This document shows, piece after piece, positions 8,201 to 15,895 of a stretch of DNA of 64,000 bases. The translations under genes and the position numbers were made by a program. The stretch covers positions 372,001 to 436,000 of the forward strand of contig NZ_MTZV01000004.1 in assembly GCF_002362315.1 (NCBI RefSeq). Direction: 5' to 3'. The stretch's first letter is position 1. Each line of letters begins with the position of its first letter. A model generated the notes under the pieces. The model did no database searches. It was not told the origin of the DNA and worked only from the letters and a program-made list of their open reading frames with translations. The DNA comes from Paraburkholderia acidicola. GTDB taxonomy: Bacteria > Pseudomonadota > Gammaproteobacteria > Burkholderiales > Burkholderiaceae.

Positions 8201-10518
8201 ACCGCCCTCGTGACATTCGTCCACTCAGTAAAACCGCGCCCCCACCATTCATCATTTTCGGGAAACGGATGGAATTGTGGGAGATAAAAAGCGATGGCAC
8301 GAACCGGCACTTCGCGAGGTGCAACAGGCGGAAATGCCTGATAGTCAGTCGCCGGAGCAACGGCTGTCACAGGAAAAACCTGGGATGCCAGATTCACTTC
8401 GTCCGCTCTAATCGCCGGAGGTGCAGAATCACCAATCGCTACAGTCGCGTGCTGCTGCCCGGATGTTGTGGCCGCGCTACCACGTATGCGCGCACGCAGT
8501 TCAGCCCAGTCCTTGTATGCGCGTGTGTGAGAAAACAAGCCCGGAAGCAAGCGAAAACACGCGCCTTTAGCTCGCCGCTTAAACCTGTCTGACACAGGCA
8601 TTTGGCGATAGATAATTTTGGCAGCTGAACGAAGTGCCGCTGCACGTTGCTCACCGCCCTTCGCTAAGCGCCCTACAAAACGAAGTGGCTTAGTGACTCG
8701 CCAGGACGTACTTGCGAGGATCGCGTTTACTTGCACAACTGCAGGCTCCCCTCTCGCATTGCGCTCCTGCACTTCCATGACCAACCTGCTATGTTCACGG
8801 AGAAATGCCTCACGATCCCGCTCAAGGGCGACAATGCGACTATCACGTTCGACGAGCTGGCTATCGCGCACCGCTACGACCCGGTGAAGGGCGGTAATGC
8901 GACTATTACGCTCTGCCAGCGCTCGGCTAAAGGCGACAATACGACTTTCGCGCTTGGTGAGACTACTATCGCGCTCCGCTACCGCTTGCTGCAGTTCTGT
9001 CAGCCGTTCATGCGTTTCACTCTCGATTCTCTTTGCTTCAACTAGCACATTTCGCACTGGCGCAGACGCGGTCCATCGCTTTGCTGCGACGTCCTCAGCA
9101 TCTCCGAAACCAATGACCTTCTCATCGAGAGTTGGATGACCCGGCGCATTTGATCCTGAATCGTGGGGGATATCGATTTCGCGGACCATTTCATCAATGT
9201 TATGCATGAGCTCAGTCATGAGCGCATCTGTCTGCTGTAGCAGATCTCCGACCGAGCTTACATCGCCTTGAGTAGCGAGCCGCAGAGCGACCGACCAGCC
9301 TTGAGTCACCCGAGCGAGAATTTCATGCGGAACTGGGAGCTCAAGCCATGGATCGTTGGTCGTGACAATCAACGTAGCAGGGTCGTCCGACGACAGGAAA
9401 TAAGAACCGTAAACGTGTACGAAGGACTGTGGGTGACCGTCCCAAGCCCAAATGACCGAACCACTGGCATCAAGCAAATCGATGTTGGCCAAACGTATCG
9501 CGCACGGTCGATCGCTCAGATCCAGTCGAAGTCCGTGCACCGAGACACTCGCTCCCGGATCCCGAATTTCCAGGCGGGCTAACTGCTCGCTATCATCCGC
9601 AAGCACATAGCAACCTATCGCGTGTCGCTCCGTCCATGCATCATCAGACGCAACACGCCAATACAACTTGCATTCGATACGACCGTCCACTACCTTGCCC
9701 AGGTTCGCACTGGACCTATCGGCAGCTTCATAAATACTGCTGTCAAGCACCGGAGGCACGCCGTCGGTCGCAACGGCCACAAAATATAGAGGCCGTGCCA
9801 CACCTGCCTGCTCTTCTGTCGCCGCCTTGTCTTGTTCCGGTAACGTACGCAGATGCGATAGCGTGTCCTTCATCGGCGCCAGAATTGATCCGGTCACGAC
9901 GCGCTGTCCGTACAGCGCAACGTTCGCAAATTGCGTATGCAACAATGATTCAAATTCGTCGAGGTAGAGTTCCTTGACGTGCCATGGATTGGAATAACCC
10001 GTTACGTCTGAATACTCATATTTATTCGGGCTCGAAATCACTACCACGCCGCCCGGCTTCAACACCCGCTTGATTTCGCGAATCATAGCTTCATGCTGGT
10101 CATGATGCTCGATCGTTTCAAAGCTCACGACAAGATCCACACTGGCGTCTGCCAGTGGGATATCTGCGGCGGAACCCACTTTGAATTCCAGATTGGAAGC
10201 TCGATGCTGATACTCCGTCTGCGCATGCTGAACAGCCTCGTCGCTGATATCAACGCCGACGACGGACGCAGCCAGGCGAGACAGCGCATACGAACCATAA
10301 CCCTCGCCACATGCAATATCCAATACGCGCAAGCCGGCGGCTAGCTTGCGTGCGACGACATACCGATGCATATGCTCAAGCTCGATCTCGGTAGACATCC
10401 CTGGGATATAACGCTCACCGTCCCATGCAAGATCTTGCGCTGACTGTGCAACATGGTCAGACTCAACATGTGGGTCCGAGGTTGCGCCGTGAAATTCTTC
10501 CAAACGGTTATTCGACAT
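5266..10518 (-). CDS. four-module fusion: methyltransferase, coiled coil, WbsX-like, GT4 and GT2 glycosyltransferase
   Basis: 1750 residues with no signal peptide or membrane helix. Modules in order: SAM methyltransferase (35-250; motif I VLDIACGEGYG at 65-75); a beta-sandwich-like stretch (270-400) resembling sugar-binding accessory domains; coiled coil (500-590) built of repeated ERDSRI-like units; a 'SWRVTKPLR' linker (605-613); a WbsX domain (738-1080; AFYLPQFHPFPEND, WWGRGFTEW); a GT4 glycosyltransferase (1095-1455; E-rich donor site around PFPSVVLEALEA); and a GT2 glycosyltransferase (1460-1700; VSVIVPNFN, LDDCSTDGS, acidic AEADD metal site). It starts 11 bases after the wzt stop, so the two genes are coupled. 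It probably assembles or caps the repeat unit at the cytoplasmic face, with the coiled coil setting spacing. Linkage order and sugars are unknown. Confidence 0.85.
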   Translation of the reverse strand: MSNNRLEEFHGATSDPHVESDHVAQSAQDLAWDGERYIPGMSTEIELEHMHRYVVARKLAAGLRVLDIACGEGYGSYALSRLAASVVGVDISDEAVQHAQTEYQHRASNLEFKVGSAADIPLADASVDLVVSFETIEHHDQHEAMIREIKRVLKPGGVVVISSPNKYEYSDVTGYSNPWHVKELYLDEFESLLHTQFANVALYGQRVVTGSILAPMKDTLSHLRTLPEQDKAATEEQAGVARPLYFVAVATDGVPPVLDSSIYEAADRSSANLGKVVDGRIECKLYWRVASDDAWTERHAIGCYVLADDSEQLARLEIRDPGASVSVHGLRLDLSDRPCAIRLANIDLLDASGSVIWAWDGHPQSFVHVYGSYFLSSDDPATLIVTTNDPWLELPVPHEILARVTQGWSVALRLATQGDVSSVGDLLQQTDALMTELMHNIDEMVREIDIPHDSGSNAPGHPTLDEKVIGFGDAEDVAAKRWTASAPVRNVLVEAKRIESETHERLTELQQAVAERDSSLTKRESRIVAFSRALAERNSRITALHRVVAVRDSQLVERDSRIVALERDREAFLREHSRLVMEVQERNARGEPAVVQVNAILASTSWRVTKPLRFVGRLAKGGEQRAAALRSAAKIIYRQMPVSDRFKRRAKGACFRLLPGLFSHTRAYKDWAELRARIRGSAATTSGQQHATVAIGDSAPPAIRADEVNLASQVFPVTAVAPATDYQAFPPVAPREVPVRAIAFYLPQFHPFPENDEWWGRGFTEWTNVTRAVPQFTGHYQPHLPGELGFYDLRIPDVQRRQVELAKAAGLGGFCFYFYWFGGKRLMEAPILQYLEHEEFDLPFCLCWANENWTRRWDGLDQELLISQHHSPEDDIAFIEHVARYMRDPRYIRVGGRPYLMVYRPNLLPDAKATVERWRAWARENGLGELYLAYTQSFEKVDPREYGFDAAVEFPPNNSQPPSKAGDVTLINHNFAGHVLDWTHYLERSRSYETPEYRLFRGVTPSWDNEARKPGRGTAFIGSTPKFYQEWLYNAAVDTIHSIEAPDERLVFINAWNEWAEGAHLEPDRKYGYAWLHATNDALTRASTITSRRRIVVVSHDAHPHGAQYLALNLVRTLSTDLGVEVVTVLLGDGPLKAEFARWGAVHDLSGLNPEGDEARTLVQRLARQGFSNAICNTTVSGLFAGVLARGGLRCVVLVHELQGMLAKYQLERHAEQIGEYASAVVFPATSVQRSFERLVPALGERAHLRPQGLYKRNALRNDRERARSALREKLHLPKNARIVLGVGFADFRKGVDLFVQAGDKLVTQQPDVYFVWVGHWEAQMRSQIEGRLKQHAARSHFIFPGLESDTDVYYAGADVLAVTSREDPFPSVVLEALEAALPVVAFEDATGSCELLARDCGLLVPFEDVSAFASAVQSLLDNPERAHELGATGAHIIAEEFSFRHYLFDLLDMLGCGFKRVSVIVPNFNYARFVDGRLDSIFKQKYPIYEVIVLDDCSTDGSVDVIKAKLANQPVDNRLIVNEVNSGSVFAQWKRGVELAHGDYIWIAEADDLALPEFLPTVIAGFEDADAVLSYCESKQMAGSGELISEHYGDYVADISTTKWSEPYLNSGVVEIREALAIKNTIPNASAVVFRRRELSNVLQSHFDEVRRFRVAGDWMVYLRVMEAGKVSFVPDSLNLHRRHGNSVTIGGFGEAQLREIRSIQLWIREKYDLDASIVTIADAYVRHLCSQFNLDERVLEQVSAVSGD
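8809..8982 (-). repeat. short repeats encoding the coiled coil of the fusion protein
   Basis: Residues 513-570 of the fusion carry recurring units of the type AxRDSxLxxRxSRIxAL (ERDSS, ERNSR, VRDSQ, ERDSR). The DNA shows matching degenerate repeats with gcgac/tcacgttc-like words. This looks like internal amplification of a heptad-type unit and could vary in copy number between strains. Confidence 0.6.
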
Positions 10519-10529
10519 AAAAACTCTGG

Positions 10530-11930
10530 TTACTGGGCCGCTGACGAGGTGGTGACGCCGACCCGGAGCATAGGTATAGCGAGAAGATGATGAGCAATAC
10601 TGGAAGCGTGAACTTTCACAGGTAACGCATCGTGTACCCAGTGAAGCTGCACGTGACTCTGCTGGGTACCGTCCGCAATCGCCACATTGATGGAGTAATC
10701 CCCTGTGGGCAATATCGGCATCGCAAACGTAAAGCAGGCGACGAGGTTATCGCCCTCGCTGCATGAGACAGGCTTATCCCGATAGCTCAGGTATGTATTG
10801 TCTCCGAAGAGCGGCTGGCCCAAGTTATCGTTAAAGAAGAATCCGACGATCGCCGAGTCGATCCTCTCCCTGATCTGGGCAGTCACACGCAATGTGACGC
10901 GCTCGCCCCCAACTGCCCATGAAAGCGATGAACCTTCTTCGTCGACAAGCTCGACGTCGACAATGCGGGCATCACCACTCCCAAAAGAGGCAGCGGACGA
11001 TTCGAAGCGAAATATCTCTATGTCGTTCCGGTATTTCGATTGATTGATCGCCACGAGTCGGCTGTCGCGGCCTGCTGCTAGAACAAGTGGCTGGGGCGTC
11101 GGCTGGATTGGTGCTGCGGCTACACCAGCGGTGTTCGGAGGGCCGGCGTCGTAATACGCTTCGAGATATGCTTCGCATACTTCGTCGGGATCTCCCGAGC
11201 GCATGACAGTGCCCTTGTCGATCCAGATCACCCGCGTGCAGATTTTTTTTACGGTCGACGTGTCATGACTCACGAACAGAATCGTGCCCGTTTCTCGAAA
11301 CCGATCCATGAAGCGAAGACACTTCTGGTTAAAAAATGCGTCACCTACCGCAAGCGCCTCGTCAACCACCAGAATGTCGGCATCGACATGCGCGATCACC
11401 GCAAAGGCAAGTCGAACAAACATACCGCTAGAGTATGTCTTGACGGGCTGATCGATGAAGTCACCGATGTCTGCGAAGGAGATGATGTCGGCGAGTCGTT
11501 CGTCAATCTGACGCCGAGTCAGGCCGTGCAATTGAGCGTTCAGGTAAATGTTGTCGCGGCCGGTGTATTCGAGGTCGAAGCCTGAACCCAATTCCAGCAA
11601 CGCAGCCACCCGGCCTGACGTTTGTATAAAACCGCTCGTGGGATTCAGGGTCTGGCAAACAATCTGCAAGAGGGTGCTCTTTCCGGAACCATTGCGTCCA
11701 ATGATGCCGATCGTTTCGCCCTTTGCCACATCGAAACTGACACCATTCAATGCCCAGAAAACGTTCGCGTAGGCTTCCGAGCGTTCACGCGCGCGCCGAC
11801 GCGTCGACCCCGTTAGGAGGATGCGGCTCGCCACGCTAAGCGCCCCTTGCTTCAGGCGATCGGCTGGAAGTTCGTATGAGTTGAAACCCTTTGTCACTCC
11901 TGATGCTCGAATGACAATCTGACTAGACAT
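10530..11930 (-). CDS. wzt: polysaccharide ABC exporter ATPase, Wzt type, with C-terminal glycan-binding domain (copy 1)
   Basis: 466 residues from the ATG at 11930, which has a GGAAG site upstream; a longer frame reaches 12179 but its extra residues are non-homologous Arg/Ser-rich sequence. Walker A is GRNGSGKST (78-86), the signature is YSSGM, and Walker B is ADILVVDEALAVGD. A beta-rich C-terminal domain (about 320-466) resembles Wzt-C modules that recognise the finished glycan end. It begins MSSxxVIRxS just like the second Wzt at 14486, with Walker A at the same residues. It heads the minus arm and no permease is encoded on this arm, so it may share the Wzm at 13672. Confidence 0.85.
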   Translation of the reverse strand: MSSQIVIRASGVTKGFNSYELPADRLKQGALSVASRILLTGSTRRRARERSEAYANVFWALNGVSFDVAKGETIGIIGRNGSGKSTLLQIVCQTLNPTSGFIQTSGRVAALLELGSGFDLEYTGRDNIYLNAQLHGLTRRQIDERLADIISFADIGDFIDQPVKTYSSGMFVRLAFAVIAHVDADILVVDEALAVGDAFFNQKCLRFMDRFRETGTILFVSHDTSTVKKICTRVIWIDKGTVMRSGDPDEVCEAYLEAYYDAGPPNTAGVAAAPIQPTPQPLVLAAGRDSRLVAINQSKYRNDIEIFRFESSAASFGSGDARIVDVELVDEEGSSLSWAVGGERVTLRVTAQIRERIDSAIVGFFFNDNLGQPLFGDNTYLSYRDKPVSCSEGDNLVACFTFAMPILPTGDYSINVAIADGTQQSHVQLHWVHDALPVKVHASSIAHHLLAIPMLRVGVTTSSAAQ

Positions 11931-12632
11931 AGAGGCCGCTTCCTTCGCAAGTACCGGGGACCGCGCCCCGAAGGGACCGCAGACCCACGAGGGTTCATCC
12001 GTGGCCATTTTACCAAACAGCACCCGAAGTCCGATCCAGCACGAAACGGTGGAGGGCAACCTGCTCGTATCAGCACGGACAGCAGCCTGTAACTTCCCGT
12101 AACCACTACGGCGGTGGCTTACCGTTTGTGGTCTGTGATAATGGCGCATCACGGAGTGTATGTGTGCACTTAATTGCAACCAATTGCCGCCCCTGCTCGA
12201 GCTAGACGGTCGCTCTTCGCGCGAACCACGGACAACGCTTCTCTAGCTCTGAAACCGAAAGACCCTCAGTGTGGTTGCCGGTTCGCCGCGCTCGTTCAAG
12301 CTTATAAGCCCGCGCCGACGCGTCCGCGTTCCGTTCAGCGAATACATTTTTTGGGCGGTCCGAACCCAGATTTGAACTCTCCACAGCGGATCAATCAAAA
12401 AGCGTCCACTGCAGCGCACCTCCCGCAAAACTCGATGACCAACGCTGGCGTCTTCTTGTTCGTTGCAACAATCCCACCACTTGCAAAAGATAGAGCAAAG
12501 GGGCGTGCAATCGCACGCAAACGTTTGCATGAAACAGGTATCGCGTCGAACTTGAAAATCGGTCACAAAAGCCCCCCGACAGCAGCGTAAGCACGGCTCG
12601 GTCTACCTTCGCCCTCAATCCGTTCTACCGTT
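11931..12632. other. divergent intergenic region between the two polysaccharide arms
   Basis: 702 bases between the wzt copy 1 start (minus) and the sulfotransferase start (plus), so it should hold both promoters. Open frames here (for example 12174-12590 plus) have Arg/Pro/Ala-biased, featureless translations and no ribosome site, and are not called. The visible structure is a GCGTGC-aatc-GCACGC inverted repeat (12503-12518) running into the palindrome at 12517-12528. No JUMPstart or ops element was recognised. Confidence 0.5.
12517..12528. promoter_or_regulatory. perfect 12-bp palindrome GCAAACGTTTGC
   Basis: The palindrome lies about 105 bases upstream of the sulfotransferase ATG inside the divergent region. 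Its AAACGTTT core is the sort of site bound by LacI-family regulators, but no such gene is nearby, so the binder is unknown. A GCGTGC/GCACGC inverted repeat (12503-12518) abuts it. Confidence 0.35.
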
Positions 12633-13448
12633 ATGTTCATCATCTTTGGATCACCACGCTCCGGCACCACGCTCTTGAAAGAGACTCTGAATCTCCATTC
12701 GGATATCTTCATCCCGATGCAGACAACCATCATCAGTACGCTTGCACATATCATCGGTAGTACCAGTTCGTGGGAAAAAGCCTGCAAGGTCGCAGCCGAC
12801 GCGATCATTGCCTCCGATGACTACCCAGCCATATTCGCCCTGCATCTCACAGAAGCCGAAATACGTTCATCCCTCGAAAATGCCCCCCCGTCGTTGGCTG
12901 GTGTACTCGATGCCCTGTACGATGCGCTGGCACACAAGCTCGGAAAGCGCCTATGTGGTGACAAGTCACCTGACGACCTACTTACCATCCGAAAGCTGGA
13001 ACAGGTCGGATTGCTCGATTCGCAGATCAAATTCATTCACATCATTCGAGATGTGCGCGGCTCGGTCGCATCTTTGCTCAACGTGAGCTGGGCACCTCCG
13101 GGCATTGAGGAATATTTTCCCCGAATCTGGAATTACACAAATTTACATTTGTATAAGGCCCTTTACAACAAACCGAACTATAGGCTTGTGCGATACGAAG
13201 ATCTGGTTAGGACACCCCTCACAACGCTCACCCAGATCTCGGACACCCTCGGGGTACCCTTCCAGGATGCAATGCTCGATGCGAGTACGCGCGGCCCCGA
13301 ACTGAGAAGCGATCCAAGCCACCGGAACCTCGCGCAGCCATTCCTCCCGGACCGGATTGACGCCTGGCGGAACCAGCTCTCCAACGAGGTAAGCGCCCAT
13401 TGTGAGTACAGCGCACGGGAAGCGATGCAAATATTTGGTTACAAGTGA
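12633..13448 (+). CDS. PAPS-dependent sulfotransferase family protein
   Basis: 271 residues, cytoplasmic. The 5'-phosphosulfate loop is at residues 6-15 (GSPRSGTTLL), and the 3'-phosphate binding segment (IIRDVRGSVASLL) places Arg139 and Ser144 where the family binds PAPS. The C-terminal half has the usual YEDLVRTP turn. It is the first gene of the plus arm (sulfotransferase, wzm, wzt, glycosyltransferase), so sulfation of the exported glycan, probably before export, is inferred. PAPS would come from an APS kinase; a cysC gene lies in this window at 33734. Some proteins of this fold act on lipids or proteins, so the acceptor is open. Confidence 0.8.
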   Translation: MFIIFGSPRSGTTLLKETLNLHSDIFIPMQTTIISTLAHIIGSTSSWEKACKVAADAIIASDDYPAIFALHLTEAEIRSSLENAPPSLAGVLDALYDALAHKLGKRLCGDKSPDDLLTIRKLEQVGLLDSQIKFIHIIRDVRGSVASLLNVSWAPPGIEEYFPRIWNYTNLHLYKALYNKPNYRLVRYEDLVRTPLTTLTQISDTLGVPFQDAMLDASTRGPELRSDPSHRNLAQPFLPDRIDAWRNQLSNEVSAHCEYSAREAMQIFGYK

Positions 13449-13575
13449 TGCATTGAGCTGCCAGGCCCAGGAGCATGCCGCGCGACGCCGGCAAAGGGGA
13501 AAACTCGCTATGCGATAATGCGGGACTGCCCCGTCGCTCGCAGCGTGCGAATTCAAAAGCGAGAACTGAGGCGAT

Positions 13576-13599
13576 GCCATGTCGATCATGATCGATGGC
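13576..13599. promoter_or_regulatory. palindrome upstream of wzm
   Basis: TCGATCATGATCGA (13582-13595) is a perfect 14-bp palindrome, extended outside a 2-base bulge by GCCA (13576-13579) and TGGC (13596-13599). It sits in the 223-base gap between the sulfotransferase and wzm, about 75-95 bases before the wzm ATG. It may be an operator or a processing hairpin that separates expression of the two genes. Confidence 0.35.
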
Positions 13600-13671
13600 G
13601 GTTATAGACACGGCCCCTGCGCGAAGGGTCCTCCACCTGGATATGTTCGTCGTACCCTCTAACTGAGACCT

Positions 13672-14496
13672 ATGCAAAGTTTTAGTGCCTCGCCAATGTA
13701 CCTTCTTGCATCACTGGTAAAAAATCGCCGACTGATGTTCGATCTCGCGCGCCGGGATGCTGTCGGACGATACAAGGGTTCCATGCTGGGCATATTTTGG
13801 TCCTTGCTAACGCCGCTTTTAATGCTGAGCGTATATACATTCGTGTTCAGCGGCGTATTCAAATCCCGCTGGAATAGCGGCCCCGTGTCCGGCTCGCATA
13901 CGCAATTCGCGATTGTTCTGTTCGCGGGCATGATCATGTTCAACATGTTCTCCGAGTGCATCAACCGTGCGCCGTCCATGGTGCTCGCGAACACCAATTT
14001 TGTTAAAAAGATCATTTTCCCGCTCGAAGTTCTTCCGTGCGTGTACCTGTTCTCCGCACTCTTCCATGCATTCGTCAGCATCGCGATTCTTATCGTCGCC
14101 GAGTTCCTGATCCAGGGTTACGTGCCGGTCACCGCGCTGCTGCTGCCGCTCGTCCTCTTTCCGTTGTGCCTGCTAATTCTCGGTATCTCCTGGATACTCT
14201 CCGCGACAGGTGTCTTTCTGCGTGACATCGGCCAAACGATTGGTATCTTCGTCACTGCGCTGATGTTCTTGTCACCCATCTTTTTCCCGGTATCGTCACT
14301 GCCACCTCGGTTTCAAAGATTTGTTTACTGGAACCCGTTGACGTTTCCGATTGAGCAAAGCCGCAATGTGCTGATATGGGGTAAGGCGATCGACTGGGAA
14401 GTTTGGGGTATTTACCTTACGTTGAGCGCGCTCGTCGCGTGGATCGGTTTCGCATGGTTCCAGAAGACGCGCAAAGGATTTGCTGATGTCGTCTGA
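13672..14496 (+). CDS. wzm: polysaccharide ABC exporter permease, Wzm type
   Basis: 274 residues with six predicted membrane helices of the ABC-2 type. The cytoplasmic N terminus carries the family stretch RRDAVGRYKGSMLGIFWSLLTPL, and the later helices contain the LFPLCLLILGISW and LSPIFFPVSSLP segments typical of O-antigen permeases. It forms the membrane channel that moves undecaprenyl-linked glycan across the inner membrane with a Wzt ATPase. The stop overlaps the start of wzt copy 2 by 11 bases, so the pair is translationally coupled. It is the only permease of this type in the window although two ATPases are present. Confidence 0.92.
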   Translation: MQSFSASPMYLLASLVKNRRLMFDLARRDAVGRYKGSMLGIFWSLLTPLLMLSVYTFVFSGVFKSRWNSGPVSGSHTQFAIVLFAGMIMFNMFSECINRAPSMVLANTNFVKKIIFPLEVLPCVYLFSALFHAFVSIAILIVAEFLIQGYVPVTALLLPLVLFPLCLLILGISWILSATGVFLRDIGQTIGIFVTALMFLSPIFFPVSSLPPRFQRFVYWNPLTFPIEQSRNVLIWGKAIDWEVWGIYLTLSALVAWIGFAWFQKTRKGFADVV

Positions 14497-15874
14497 CGCT
14501 GTGATTCGCGTATCGGCGCTGGGAAAGGGCTTCAGGGCATATGAACACCCTTCGCATCGGCTCAAACAGTCGCTCTACAATTTTGTAGCTCGTATCACAC
14601 CGACTCGGACGTTGAAGGCGAAACTCAGCAAACGCGCCCAAGACGCTGCTCGAACATTCTGGGCACTGCGGAACATCGATCTCGAAGTTCACCGCGGCGA
14701 AACAATCGGAATCATCGGGCGAAACGGCTCGGGAAAGAGCACGCTGCTGCAGATCATCTGTGGAACCTTGTCGCCGACGGAAGGTTCGATCCAGACTCAA
14801 GGGCGCATCGCAGCGCTACTGGAGCTCGGCTCGGGTTTTGAGCTAGAGTTCACCGGCCGCGAAAATGTCTACATGAATGGTCAGCTGCACGGGCTGACGA
14901 AAGAGCAGATAGATGAGCGATTTGCCGACATTGAGGCATTCGCCGATATAGGCGAATTCATCGAACAACCAGTCAAAACCTACTCCAGCGGGATGTTCGT
15001 TCGCCTCGCGTTTGCTGTAATCGCGCACGTTGACGCCGATATCCTGATTATTGATGAAGCGCTAGCAGTGGGTGACGCGTTTTTTACGCAGAAATGCATG
15101 CGTTTTCTGCGCAAGTTTATGCAGACAGGCACGATCCTGTTCGTAAGCCACGACTCTTCTGCAGTTCGGAGCCTGTGCACGAAAGCGGTCTGGATTGAGC
15201 GAGGTTCGATCGTACGCTCAGGCGATCCCAAGGACGTCTGCAATCGATATCTGGAAGCATATTATGAGGCTCAACAAGGCAAGAGCAAGGTCGCGCAGGA
15301 ACTGTCGTCACCGCCGGTAGTGTCCGTCGACAAACGCGAGGATCAGCGAAAGAAATTCACGTCTCAAGTCGCAGATCATGTGAGAAATTTTGTCTTCGAT
15401 CCGCTTGAGGCCGATGTCCAGAATGGCGCCGCAACAATCCAGATAGCCAAGCTAACCAAAGAAGACGGTACACCGCTATCCTGGACGGTCGGTGGCGAAA
15501 TAGTCACGCTGCGCATCAGCGCGAGGACAGCACACCATGTTGGTGAAGCAGTGATCGGTTTCACGGTGAAAGATAAACTAGGTCGTATGCTTTTTGGTGA
15601 TAGCACCTTTTGGGTGACGCGCGACAGGCCAGTCGATTTGATGAACGGAGAAAACGTAACTGGCGAATTTACGTTTGCTATGCCGGTTCTGCAACCGGGT
15701 AGCTATGCTGTCGATGTCGTGGTAGCAGATGCATCACGGTCATCCCTGCAAGTCCTGCACTGGCTACACGATGCATGTTTCTTCACATCGGAGGCAGCAA
15801 CTTCTTCGACCGGCCTGGTGGGACTGCAGATGAACGAGGTCTCGTTGACGCTTCGTCACACCGACATCACCTGA
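14486..15874 (+). CDS. wzt: polysaccharide ABC exporter ATPase, Wzt type, with C-terminal glycan-binding domain (copy 2)
   Basis: 462 residues from the ATG at 14486; a TTG six bases upstream is a less likely start, and AAAGGA precedes the ATG. Walker A is GRNGSGKST (78-86), signature YSSGM, Walker B ADILIIDEALAVGD. The beta-rich C-terminal domain (about 315-462) resembles that of copy 1 (WTVGGExVTLRxxA, LGRMLFGD, FAMPVLxxGxYxxxVxxAD). Overlap with wzm marks this as that permease's primary partner. The nucleotide-binding domains of the two copies are near-identical while their tails diverge more, as expected if they read different glycan ends. Confidence 0.92.
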   Translation: MSSDAVIRVSALGKGFRAYEHPSHRLKQSLYNFVARITPTRTLKAKLSKRAQDAARTFWALRNIDLEVHRGETIGIIGRNGSGKSTLLQIICGTLSPTEGSIQTQGRIAALLELGSGFELEFTGRENVYMNGQLHGLTKEQIDERFADIEAFADIGEFIEQPVKTYSSGMFVRLAFAVIAHVDADILIIDEALAVGDAFFTQKCMRFLRKFMQTGTILFVSHDSSAVRSLCTKAVWIERGSIVRSGDPKDVCNRYLEAYYEAQQGKSKVAQELSSPPVVSVDKREDQRKKFTSQVADHVRNFVFDPLEADVQNGAATIQIAKLTKEDGTPLSWTVGGEIVTLRISARTAHHVGEAVIGFTVKDKLGRMLFGDSTFWVTRDRPVDLMNGENVTGEFTFAMPVLQPGSYAVDVVVADASRSSLQVLHWLHDACFFTSEAATSSTGLVGLQMNEVSLTLRHTDIT

Positions 15875-15895
15875 GCAACCCCCGGCCACATCATC

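Noticed and set aside
12174..12590. 138-codon frame in the divergent polysaccharide region
   Set aside because: No ribosome site and low-complexity Ala/Pro/Arg translation; an overlapping minus-strand frame is equally long, which suggests chance.
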